DNA from: Terriglobia bacterium
GTDB taxonomy: Bacteria; Acidobacteriota; Terriglobia; JAIQFV01
Assembly (NCBI GenBank): GCA_020072965.1
Contig: JAIQFY010000010.1
Coordinates: 36,018-100,017 of the forward strand
Length of the DNA stretch: 64,000 nt
Direction of reading: 5' to 3'
Below the pieces are notes generated by a model. It did not search any database. It worked only from the letters and a program-made list of their open reading frames with translations, and had not been told where the DNA came from. Below are positions 41,990 to 49,624 of this stretch, one piece after another. Position 1 is the stretch's first letter. The number at the start of each line of letters is the position of its first letter. Made by a program: the position numbers and the translations under genes.

Positions 41990-42601
41990 TCAAGTCGAGG
42001 AGTGCGAATTTCCAGCTGCCGCCGAATTATCCGCGGTGTTCAATCCCTCCAGTCCGATATCCTTTGCAATCGGTTTAAGGGAGTCGATCACAAAGGCGAT
42101 GTGATCGTTCAGATCCACGCCGAGCTCACTGGCGCCATTCAAGATATCGTTACGATTCACACTGCGGGCGAAGGCCTTGTCCTTCAGCTTCTTCAGAACC
42201 GATTTCGGTTCTACCTCAAAGATCGACTTATTGGGTTTGACCAGCGCGACCGCCGTCACAAAACCTGTGAGTTCATCGCAGGCAAAAAGGACCTTTGCCA
42301 AAGGCGTATCTCGAGGAACGCCGGTGTATTCAGCGTGACCAAGAATGGCGCGACGCAAATCTTCGGGGTACCCCTTTTCGCGGAGGATTTCAGACCCCTT
42401 GAGCGGATGATCGGGGGCGTTGGGATATCGCTCGTAATCAAAATCATGGAGCAATCCCGCCAGGCCCCATTTATCCTGATCCTCGGCCTGCTTGCGAGCA
42501 TAGGCTCGCATGACCGCCTCCACGGCCAGGGCGTGCTTTCGCAGGCTCTCAGATTGCGTATACTCGCACAATAACGCCCAAGCATCATCGCGATTTGGCA
42601 T
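41990..42601 (-). CDS. HD domain (HDIG-type) phosphohydrolase-like protein
   Basis: A 203-residue helical protein with an HD metal-dependent phosphohydrolase fold. The His-Asp pair lies in GLAGLLHDFDYERYPNAPDHPLKGSEIL; an upstream His (RKHALAVEAVM) and the later HAEYTG and ACDELTGFV complete the metal site. HD proteins of this kind hydrolyse nucleotides or cyclic nucleotides; which one is not evident. The C-terminal 30 residues are low-complexity. The BIME-like repeat lies just after it. Confidence 0.9.
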   Translation of the reverse strand: MPNRDDAWALLCEYTQSESLRKHALAVEAVMRAYARKQAEDQDKWGLAGLLHDFDYERYPNAPDHPLKGSEILREKGYPEDLRRAILGHAEYTGVPRDTPLAKVLFACDELTGFVTAVALVKPNKSIFEVEPKSVLKKLKDKAFARSVNRNDILNGASELGVDLNDHIAFVIDSLKPIAKDIGLEGLNTADNSAAAGNSHSST

Positions 42602-43080
42602 CGTGTTCTCCCCCGGTGACGCGGCAGCAATTCTCCAACAAAAGACGGATCGGAACCTTACTTAATAATATCCAGTCGTGTGGATGTCAACCTCTATTAC
42701 TGCTATTCCTGCACAGCAAAACATGCCCCGGGCCCTCGAGGTGCCATGTCAGTAACATTTCAGCAGTCTTTGTCCAGACAAGGGCATAAAAATTCATCAT
42801 TAGGAGGCCAGGAATACAGGAAGTTAAAAACCTTCAATTTAGAAGGAAGGTGATTATCCCGCCGTGGCGCCTTTTCCATCAACGACCGATTCCCTGGCTT
42901 CATGGTTTCCTAATAAAAGCTGGTCTTGTTTCCGGCTTGTTCGGATTAGGAGCGCATAAGGCTGTGAAGGGACAGAATTGCGGCAAAGAGGCTTTATGGT
43001 GGGCCGAGCTCCCCTGCCCCAAAGCCCATAGACCCATGCTATAATACGCCGCAGGTTGAACTAGAGAGCGGGGACTTGTT
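42602..43080. other. Gene-free 479-bp region
   Basis: Divergent gap upstream of the HD and TPR genes. The clear signal is the extended -10 at 43037-43045. Several short frames lack ribosome sites and family resemblance. Confidence 0.35.
43037..43045 (+). promoter_or_regulatory. Extended -10 promoter of the TPR gene
   Basis: TGCTATAAT, a perfect extended -10. It predicts a start of transcription near 43052 and a leader of about 30 bases to the TTG at 43081. This supports 43081 over the in-frame ATG at 43127. Confidence 0.5.
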
Positions 43081-44695
43081 TTGGTTCGTAAATCTCTGTA
43101 TTGGTTAGCGATACTCCTACTGGGCCTTGTCAGGCTGGATGGCCTCTGCTTCGCCGCCAAGTCGGTGGTATACCAAGAACCCCACGATGGAATGGATCGG
43201 GCAAAGTTTTGTCGAAACGCTGAATGAGCAATTGGTATCGAGCTGGCTCAGCCCCGTCACTGAGGAACAACGAAATGCCATCTATGAGCGGCTGGGGCTG
43301 CCCTATGACGGAGACTTTAGTCGTGCCACTTTAATCAAGGTGGGGGAGGAATTGGATGCCAATTATGCAGTGGTGGGATCATATCATTACGAACAATCCG
43401 AATTCTCTGTGGCGGCGGAATTGATCAATGTGGATGCCTCACGCCTTGAGGCAACTTTCGGGGAAAAGGGGCCGCTGGACACGCTCAAGAAGATTCAAAG
43501 CCGGATTGCCTGGCGGGTTTTGACCCACTTCGATTCCATCTTTCCTTACAATCAGGAAGAGTTTTACAAGCAATTCGGAGAAGTCCCCCTCAGCGCCTTT
43601 GAGAATTACGTGCGCGGCCGCCGGGCGGTCGACAGCAAGTCTCAACTTCAATACTTCCTCAAGGCTGAACGCATTGACCCGGCCTACTCAAATGCGATTT
43701 TTCAGATAGGAAGGCTCTATTTCCAGCAAAAAGACTATGCCACCTCCCAGCTCTGGCTGCGACGGATCACCAAGGAGGAGCGGCATTTCCATGAGGCCGC
43801 ATTTTATCTGGGGCTCGATTATTATTTCATGAAGAATTTTGATAAAGCGGCGGCGGCATTCAGCTCTATCCTCACCGAGCTGCCGTTGAATGAAGTCTAT
43901 AACAACCTGGCGGCGGCGCTGAGCCGAATCGCGGGTTCGACCCAGGTGGTGCGCAACTATCAGAAGGCGATTGAGGGTGACCCGGGAGAACCGGATTTCT
44001 ATTTCAACCTCGGCTATTACTTCTGGAAATCGGGCGATCAGGGTCCGGCCGCGCGCTATCTTCGCGAATCACTTCAACTGAATCCGCAGGATGCTGAAGC
44101 AGCCTACCTGTTGGCCAACTCGCTGGAAACCTTGAAGCAGGCGGACGAAAGCTCACATTTCTTACGATTAGCCTCGCGGCTCAATCCCAAGGCCGTCAAC
44201 TGGACGGCCGCGTCCCTGCCCCCTTTGGAGCGGGTTAAACTCAATTATGATGCGCTGGCTTTTCGGGAGTTGAGGGCCACTCTCGACTTCCTTCAGGAAC
44301 AGAAACTGAAAAATCGCCCCCCCGCAGAGCAGATTTCGGAACATCTGAGGCAAGGGGTTGAATACTTCGACGAGTTAAGAAACCAAGATGCGGTCCGGGA
44401 GTTTGAACGGGCCCTGGCACTGGACCCCAATTTAAGCGAGGCGCATGGATATCTGGGCCGAATCCGTGAACGGGAGGGGGAGTTGGAGGACGCGATCAAG
44501 GAATGGAAGATTTCGCTTCGGGCCGCCGATTCCGCCATTGCGCACGCCGCGCTTGCTCATCTCTATTACAACTTGAACCGGCCAAAGGACGCAGAACAAG
44601 AGGTCGCCGCGGCGTTGGCCCTGGAGCCGGAGAATCGCGATGCCCTCGAATTAAGGGCTTTGTTGCAGCAAAAATCATCAACAGGAAAAAGATAG
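43081..44695 (+). CDS. Exported TPR protein with N-terminal TolB/FlgO-like domain; apparent +1 frameshift near the 5' end
   Basis: From a TTG at 43081 (GGGGA 6 bases upstream) one frame reads MVRKSLYWLAILLLGLVRLDGLCFAAKSVVYQEP, a good signal peptide. The rest of the protein continues in the next frame from the CCCC run at 43180-43183: removing one C joins QEP to TMEWIGQSFVETLNEQLVSSWLS. The first domain (about residues 35-150) resembles FlgO/TolB-like domains (NYAVVGSYHYEQSEFSVAAELIN). After it come at least eight tetratricopeptide repeats. As written, translation would need an internal start near 43127 with no signal peptide. Sequencing error or a real mutation are both possible. Confidence 0.75.
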
Positions 44696-44763
44696 CCCGT
44701 CTTGTGCTATTCTGGAGAGGCCATTTCGGCAAACTGATAACCCGATTCATCCCCATAACGGCC

Positions 44764-46077
44764 ATGAAACAACGACGCTACACCAACGGATTGCTCACCA
44801 CCGCGCTGGTTCTCGGCGGATGGCTCTTCGCGGCAACTGGACGGGCCGAGATTATACGCATCACCTTAAACGACGAAATCATTCATCCCATCACCGCGGA
44901 GTATGTCATCCGCTCGATTGATTATGCCAACACCCGCCATGCCGACGCGGTCCTCATCAGCCTATCGACACCGGGAGGACTGGAATCCTCCATGCGCGAG
45001 ATCATCGAAAAAATTGTGGCCTCGCCAGTCCCGGTTATCATCTATGTCAGCCCCAGTGGCGCGCGGGCTGCTTCCGCGGGCTTTTTCATCCTTCTGTCAG
45101 CCGATGTAGCAGTGATGGCGCCGGGAACGAATACTGGCGCGGCCCATCCCGTGGCGCTGAATCCCATTTCAGGAGGTTCGATCCCCCTTGATGAATCGAT
45201 GAAGAAGAAGATCGAAGAAGACAGCGCTGCCTATATGCGCAGTCTCGCCCAAAAGCGAGGCCGCAACGTGGGACTCGCGGAAAAAGGGGTCACCGAGGCC
45301 AAGTCGTTTTCCGATTCTGAAGCGCTGGCCGGCGGCTTAATCGATGCGGTTTGTAACACCCCGGAGGACATTTTTGACCGCTTCGACGGAAAAACGATCA
45401 AGCGGTTTGGGGGTACGACGACCGTCTTGCATCTGAAGGGCAAGCCTCTCACCGACGCGGGGATGACCTTGCGCCAGCGCTTTCTCGACAAGGTGTTAAA
45501 TCCCAATATCGCCCTTGTGCTGGGGGCAATGGGGATCCTGGGAATCTACGTCGAATTCAGTCATCCAGGCTTGATCTTTCCCGGCGTGGGGGGAGCCATT
45601 GCGTTTGTGCTGGCGCTTTTTGCCTTCCATTTGTTGCCCATCAACTATGTCGGTGTAATCATGATTCTGCTGGCTGTTGTTCTGTTCATTCTCGAGGCCA
45701 AGATCACCAGCCATGGCATTCTGGCGTTGGGCGGAGTGGTGTCAGGAGTGATTGGCTCCCTGATCCTGGTGGATTCACCTATCCCGGAACTGCAGATTCA
45801 CAAGTGGACGGCCCTCTCCGTGTTTCTGCCGCTGGCGATTATCACGGTCTTTCTGCTGCGGCTTGTATTGATCGCGCGAAAACATAAGGCTGAGACGGGG
45901 GAGCAGGGGATGATGGGGCTGGAGGGGATCGCCTACACGAAGATCGATCCCCTGGGAAAGGTTTATGTGCGCGGCGAGTACTGGAACGCCACGGCCACGG
46001 AACCGATTGAGAAGGGCAATCCCGTCATCATCACTGCGGTCGAAGGACTGAAGCTGAAAGTCCGGCAAAAAAATTAG
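44764..46077 (+). CDS. NfeD family membrane-bound serine protease (ClpP class)
   Basis: A 437-residue member of the long NfeD family. The start at 44764 (MKQRRYTNGLLTTALVLGG) gives a signal peptide. The ClpP-fold protease domain contains VLISLSTPGGLESSMREII and the nucleophile Ser in YVSPSGARAASAGFFI. Four or five transmembrane helices follow (residues about 225-365), then an OB-fold NfeD domain (GLEGIAYTKIDPLGKVYVRGEYWNAT). Such proteins cleave or chaperone membrane proteins together with stomatin-type partners. The slipin gene lies 145 bases downstream, the usual operon partner. Confidence 0.93.
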   Translation: MKQRRYTNGLLTTALVLGGWLFAATGRAEIIRITLNDEIIHPITAEYVIRSIDYANTRHADAVLISLSTPGGLESSMREIIEKIVASPVPVIIYVSPSGARAASAGFFILLSADVAVMAPGTNTGAAHPVALNPISGGSIPLDESMKKKIEEDSAAYMRSLAQKRGRNVGLAEKGVTEAKSFSDSEALAGGLIDAVCNTPEDIFDRFDGKTIKRFGGTTTVLHLKGKPLTDAGMTLRQRFLDKVLNPNIALVLGAMGILGIYVEFSHPGLIFPGVGGAIAFVLALFAFHLLPINYVGVIMILLAVVLFILEAKITSHGILALGGVVSGVIGSLILVDSPIPELQIHKWTALSVFLPLAIITVFLLRLVLIARKHKAETGEQGMMGLEGIAYTKIDPLGKVYVRGEYWNATATEPIEKGNPVIITAVEGLKLKVRQKN

Positions 46078-46221
46078 CCCCCCTTCGCGTAAGGCCTTCC
46101 GGAGTTTTTTCTGTCCGTCGGAGGGCGGCTGGGAACAGAACGAGCCTTAAACCTGTCCTTGAGCATGAAATCACCACGCGCGCCCATGCGCTCAACCTGA
46201 GCCTCACCTGAAGGAGGATTT

Positions 46222-46992
46222 ATGTCATCCGCATTTGAGCCCAATTTCTTTCTGGTCCTGGTCGTCATCCTTGTGTTGTACTTGATGAGCTGCATCAAGA
46301 TTCTGGCCGAGTATGAACGGGGAGTCATTTTCAGATTGGGTCGCCTGTTGGAGCACGCCAAGGGGCCGGGGATTATCTTTGTCTTCAAGCCCATCGATCG
46401 CATGGTAAGAGTCTCGCTCCGCCTGGAAACCCATGAGGTTCCGCCTCAAGATGTCATCACCCGAGACAACGTGGCGGTTAAAGTCAACGCGGTCGTCTAT
46501 TTCCGGGTGATTGAGCCACGACAAGCCATCGTTGAAGTTCGAGATTATTATTTTGCCACCTCCCAGTTGGCTCAAACCACCTTGCGATCCGTCCTGGGCG
46601 AAGTGGAGCTGGACGACCTGCTGTCCCAACGTGAAAAACTGAACGAGCGCCTGCAGGCCATTATTGATCAGCACACTGGACCGTGGGGTATCAAGGTGGC
46701 CCTGGTCGAGGTCAAGCAGGTGGATCTCCCGCAGGAGATGCAGCGCGCCATCGCGAAGCAAGCCGAAGCGGAACGCGAAAAGCGTGCCAAGATCATCCAC
46801 GCCGAAGGAGAACTGCAGGCCTCTCAGAAACTTATGGAGGCAGCCCAAATCCTGTCGGCTCAACCGACAGCCATTCAGCTTCGCTACCTGCAAACACTGA
46901 CCGAAATCGGCGTTGAGAAAAACACCACCATCGTCTTCCCCCTCCCCATCGACATCATCAGCAAATTGACGGAGGGCTGGAAGAAGAGCTAG
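46222..46992 (+). CDS. Slipin (stomatin/SPFH family membrane protein)
   Basis: A 256-residue bacterial stomatin homologue. One N-terminal hydrophobic hairpin ([21 protein letters not shown]) is followed by the SPFH domain: [55 protein letters not shown], and a helical region [32 protein letters not shown] precedes the ATG. SPFH proteins form large ring assemblies at membranes and are often substrates of or partners to NfeD-type proteases, which is the gene just upstream. Confidence 0.95.
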   Translation: MSSAFEPNFFLVLVVILVLYLMSCIKILAEYERGVIFRLGRLLEHAKGPGIIFVFKPIDRMVRVSLRLETHEVPPQDVITRDNVAVKVNAVVYFRVIEPRQAIVEVRDYYFATSQLAQTTLRSVLGEVELDDLLSQREKLNERLQAIIDQHTGPWGIKVALVEVKQVDLPQEMQRAIAKQAEAEREKRAKIIHAEGELQASQKLMEAAQILSAQPTAIQLRYLQTLTEIGVEKNTTIVFPLPIDIISKLTEGWKKS

Positions 46993-47013
46993 TTCTGAAT
47001 CCGGAGCTTAGAC

Positions 47014-47685
47014 ATGGCAACAAAAAGATCCTCGGGACAGTATGAATTGGTGCTGGAGAACCGGCAACTCGTCTTCATCCTGTTTGGCGCTGTGCTCCTT
47101 TGCGGCATTTTCTTTACCCTCGGTTTCCTTGTGGGCCGCGAACAACGTGACCTGAGCGTGCGCAATGACACCAGCAAGCTGGAGGGCCAGGAGTCTGCCG
47201 TCCCCACAAATAAACTGGCCTCAAAGAAGGAAGTCCCACCCCTCGATGCTTCGAAGCCCAAAAAGGCCGATCAAGACGCGATCAACAAGGAGCTTACCTT
47301 TTACAAGACCGTTGAAGGGAAGTCGGGGGAAAATCCGAAGGTGAACCCAAAAGAGGAAGCTAGCGGGGGGGAGAAAGGGAAGGATCACTCCTCCCGCAAA
47401 GCGACGACAGCGCCTCCGAAGACCTTACCGGTCGCATCAGCGTCCGCCCCAGCAAATACCATCATCTACCAGATCGCGGCCTTATCAAAATCAGATGATG
47501 CTCAAGCGCTGGTGCGAAAGCTGAAGGAAAAGGGGTTTCAAGCCTTCCTCGTTTCCCCTCCAGGGGATTCCGGCTCTGACAAATTGTACCGAGTTCAGGT
47601 CGGACCCTTTTCCGATTCAAACGTGGCAGAGCAGATCAAGGCCAAGCTAGTAGCCAATGGGTACACACCCATTACCAAGAAATAG
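47014..47685 (+). CDS. SPOR domain membrane protein
   Basis: A 223-residue bitopic protein. A cytoplasmic N-terminus precedes one transmembrane helix (LVFILFGAVLLCGIFFTLGFLVG). A long Lys/Pro/Glu-rich periplasmic linker leads to a C-terminal SPOR domain (IIYQIAALSKSDDAQALVRKLKEKGFQAFLVSPPG ... LYRVQVGPFSDSNVAEQIKAKL), which binds denuded peptidoglycan at the division site. It follows slipin by 21 bases and is probably part of the same transcript. It may be a division-related protein analogous to FtsN/DedD. Confidence 0.9.
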   Translation: MATKRSSGQYELVLENRQLVFILFGAVLLCGIFFTLGFLVGREQRDLSVRNDTSKLEGQESAVPTNKLASKKEVPPLDASKPKKADQDAINKELTFYKTVEGKSGENPKVNPKEEASGGEKGKDHSSRKATTAPPKTLPVASASAPANTIIYQIAALSKSDDAQALVRKLKEKGFQAFLVSPPGDSGSDKLYRVQVGPFSDSNVAEQIKAKLVANGYTPITKK

Positions 47686-48026
47686 GATTCTCCGTTCGGG
47701 AACCATCGAAAGGGAGATTGACTCGTCCAGGCTGCAGGGCTGCTGTCTTCCGATCCACAAAGTTGTGCCGCTTCCCTTTTTTCAATTCATTCTACTCTCC
47801 TCGCCCATTCAGCCTGGAATACCAGAGTTGAAGGGCCGTTTCGGTGACACCCCTCAATCCGTGCCTTGAATACTTCCAAAGACGCGGGTCTGAGCGCGAA
47901 GCGACTCTAAAGCCTCTTTGCCCTTTCCTGGAGATGCGACTGCCGATTCGAATTCAAGGCCTCGGAGATGTTCCGGAAGACCTTCTCAAGGCTAGTTTTT
48001 AGCCCTGCCGCAACACTGTCTCTCCT

Positions 48027-48049
48027 CTCAAATTTGAAATTTCAGATCT
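48027..48049. repeat. AT-rich palindromic motif, copy 2
   Basis: TCAAATTTGAAATTTCAGA, the central copy of a three-copy intergenic motif. The core AAATTTGAAATTT is self-complementary. Confidence 0.35.
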
Positions 48050-48204
48050 TGCACGTCGATCAGTTGAAGTTCGGATGCGTGATGCGATCGGCCAGTGCAA
48101 CGACCTTCCAACCCCCGCCCGGTCGGCTGACATCACTCCCCGGGAGCTATGGGCGCACGATTCCGGTCTTTCCCTGCCAGGACCTGAGAAGAGTCTTTTG
48201 ATCC

Positions 48205-48336
48205 CTATTTTGATCTTTCAGAGAATATCTCCGGGATCTTGATTTCGAAATTCAGGTTCAGTAAACGCAGAATGAGATACCGTTTCCGATTCCAGAACCG
48301 ATCCGCGAGTCCCATGAACCAGAGCAGGACCTTCAC
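48205..48336 (-). CDS. Possible small ORF in a longer stop-free minus-strand frame
   Basis: A 43-codon frame from a GTG at 48336 reads VKVLLWFMGLADRFWNRKRYLILRLL and ends EIKIPEIFSERSK. The same frame is stop-free back to 48555, through the 48-bp duplication, but has no ATG or good ribosome site there. It could be the tail of a decayed gene. Low confidence. Confidence 0.2.
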   Translation of the reverse strand: MKVLLWFMGLADRFWNRKRYLILRLLNLNFEIKIPEIFSERSK

Positions 48337-48453
48337 ACCCTGAAGGAAGGATGCGGTATGAATTCGTGCCCCTAAGGTGCACACTGTTCGATGTGAGAAT
48401 ACGAGGCGGCCCCAGGTGGCTGTCCAGATCAGAAGAAACGTTTCTTGATCATG

Positions 48454-48549
48454 AGGTTCCTGAGCAGACGCGAAATATTGCGAAGCTTGGCGCCTCCCCT
48501 TAGGTTCCTGAGCAGACGCGAAATATTGCGAAGCTTGGCGCCTCCCCTT
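48454..48549. repeat. Perfect 48-bp tandem duplication
   Basis: Two identical 48-base units, 48454-48501 and 48502-48549, each containing AGGTTCCTGAGCAGACG and CGCCTCCCCTT. Complete identity suggests recent origin or turnover by slippage. It lies 60 bases before the sigma-like gene, in the region where a promoter would be. Confidence 0.8.
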
Positions 48550-48609
48550 CTGTTGTCACCTCTTCGCATCAAGTATACAATACGAGCCGTTTATCCTAAT
48601 TCGTCTACC

Positions 48610-49494
48610 ATGCCAAATCCGTCGACCGATCAGCAGCTCATCGAATTGCTGGAGCGCAAACCGCGGGAGGGGTGGCCTCTTTTCCTGGAGACCTACGCAC
48701 GCCTGATTTACTCATACTCTCTTAAGTCATTTCATGACATTGACATGGTCTCGGATTTCAACCTATTCGTTTACGAATCCCTGGCGGCCCAGAATTTCAA
48801 GAAACTCAAATCGTTCAAGTTTCGTTGCAAGCTGAGCTCCTACCTGGTGACTTTGCTGGGTAACCTGAAGTCCGATTTTACCCGGACCAAATTCGGGCGC
48901 AAAACCCTTCCTGAAAGGATCAAAGGGCTTCCGCCGTTTGCGCAGACCTTGTTCAAATTCCGCCATTGGGAAAACCTGTCGCCTGAAGAGGCCGCCCTGA
49001 AGATGAAGTCTGCATTTGGAGACGTGGCGAGTGACGAGGCCATTGAGGTGGCCATGGACCGAATCAATGAATGCCTCAGTATCAAAATGCGTGGGAGGAT
49101 TCAGAATATCCGGCAGCGTAAGGCGCTGGTCGATTACCAGGCGACCACCTCGGTCGCGGCGTCCCCGTCTGTGGATCCGGACCCGTTTCTACAATTGCCT
49201 GACTTGTCTATGAATCCGGAGGTTCTTCTACGTCAATTCGAGAAAGAAGAGCGATATGTGAAGCTGGTGGGAGATTTCCAAGACCTGGTCGATGCCCTCC
49301 CGTACCAGGAACGGCGTCTTTTCATGCTGCGGTTCGATAAGGGGCTGTCAGCGAAGGAAATTTCCCGAAAAATGAATATTCACCCTTCTGAACGGGTGTA
49401 CACGCTGTTGAATCAAATCAAAGAGCGCCTGGGTGCCGAACTGCGCCGACAGGGGTATACCTCAAAGATCCTGGAAGATACTTTTAGAGATTAG
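48610..49494 (+). CDS. Sigma-70-like RNA polymerase sigma factor (divergent)
   Basis: A 294-residue protein with a weak sigma-factor organisation. Residues 15-105 resemble region 2 (WPLFLETYARLIYSYSLKSFHDIDMVSDFNLFVYESLA ... KLKSFKFRCKLSSYLVTLLGNLKSDFTR). Residues 225-285 resemble region 4 (LVDALPYQERRLFMLRFDKGLSAKEISRKMNIHPSERVYTLLNQIKERL). The long middle part (residues 105-220) is not typical of ECF sigma factors. No clear ribosome site precedes the ATG. The zinc-finger/peptidase gene follows by 130 bases, like a cognate anti-sigma gene. Confidence 0.78.
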   Translation: MPNPSTDQQLIELLERKPREGWPLFLETYARLIYSYSLKSFHDIDMVSDFNLFVYESLAAQNFKKLKSFKFRCKLSSYLVTLLGNLKSDFTRTKFGRKTLPERIKGLPPFAQTLFKFRHWENLSPEEAALKMKSAFGDVASDEAIEVAMDRINECLSIKMRGRIQNIRQRKALVDYQATTSVAASPSVDPDPFLQLPDLSMNPEVLLRQFEKEERYVKLVGDFQDLVDALPYQERRLFMLRFDKGLSAKEISRKMNIHPSERVYTLLNQIKERLGAELRRQGYTSKILEDTFRD

Positions 49495-49624
49495 ACCGAA
49501 AGTGGCGGAAATTTCCGTCTAAATGCTTTGAAATGGGAGTCGTACAGGAATTCCGATGATGCGGGTTGGCAATTGAAACCATGGCGTTAGTCCTGAAGGA
49601 GTTAGAACAGAATCGTCCCAACCT

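Larger units (their letters stand above)
47686..48609. other. Gene-free 924-bp region upstream of the sigma-like gene
   Basis: Contains an AT-rich palindromic motif at 48027-48049 and a perfect 48-bp tandem duplication at 48454-48549. A minus-strand frame from 48555 to 48205 has no stop but no convincing start. No known-family resemblance. Confidence 0.45.
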
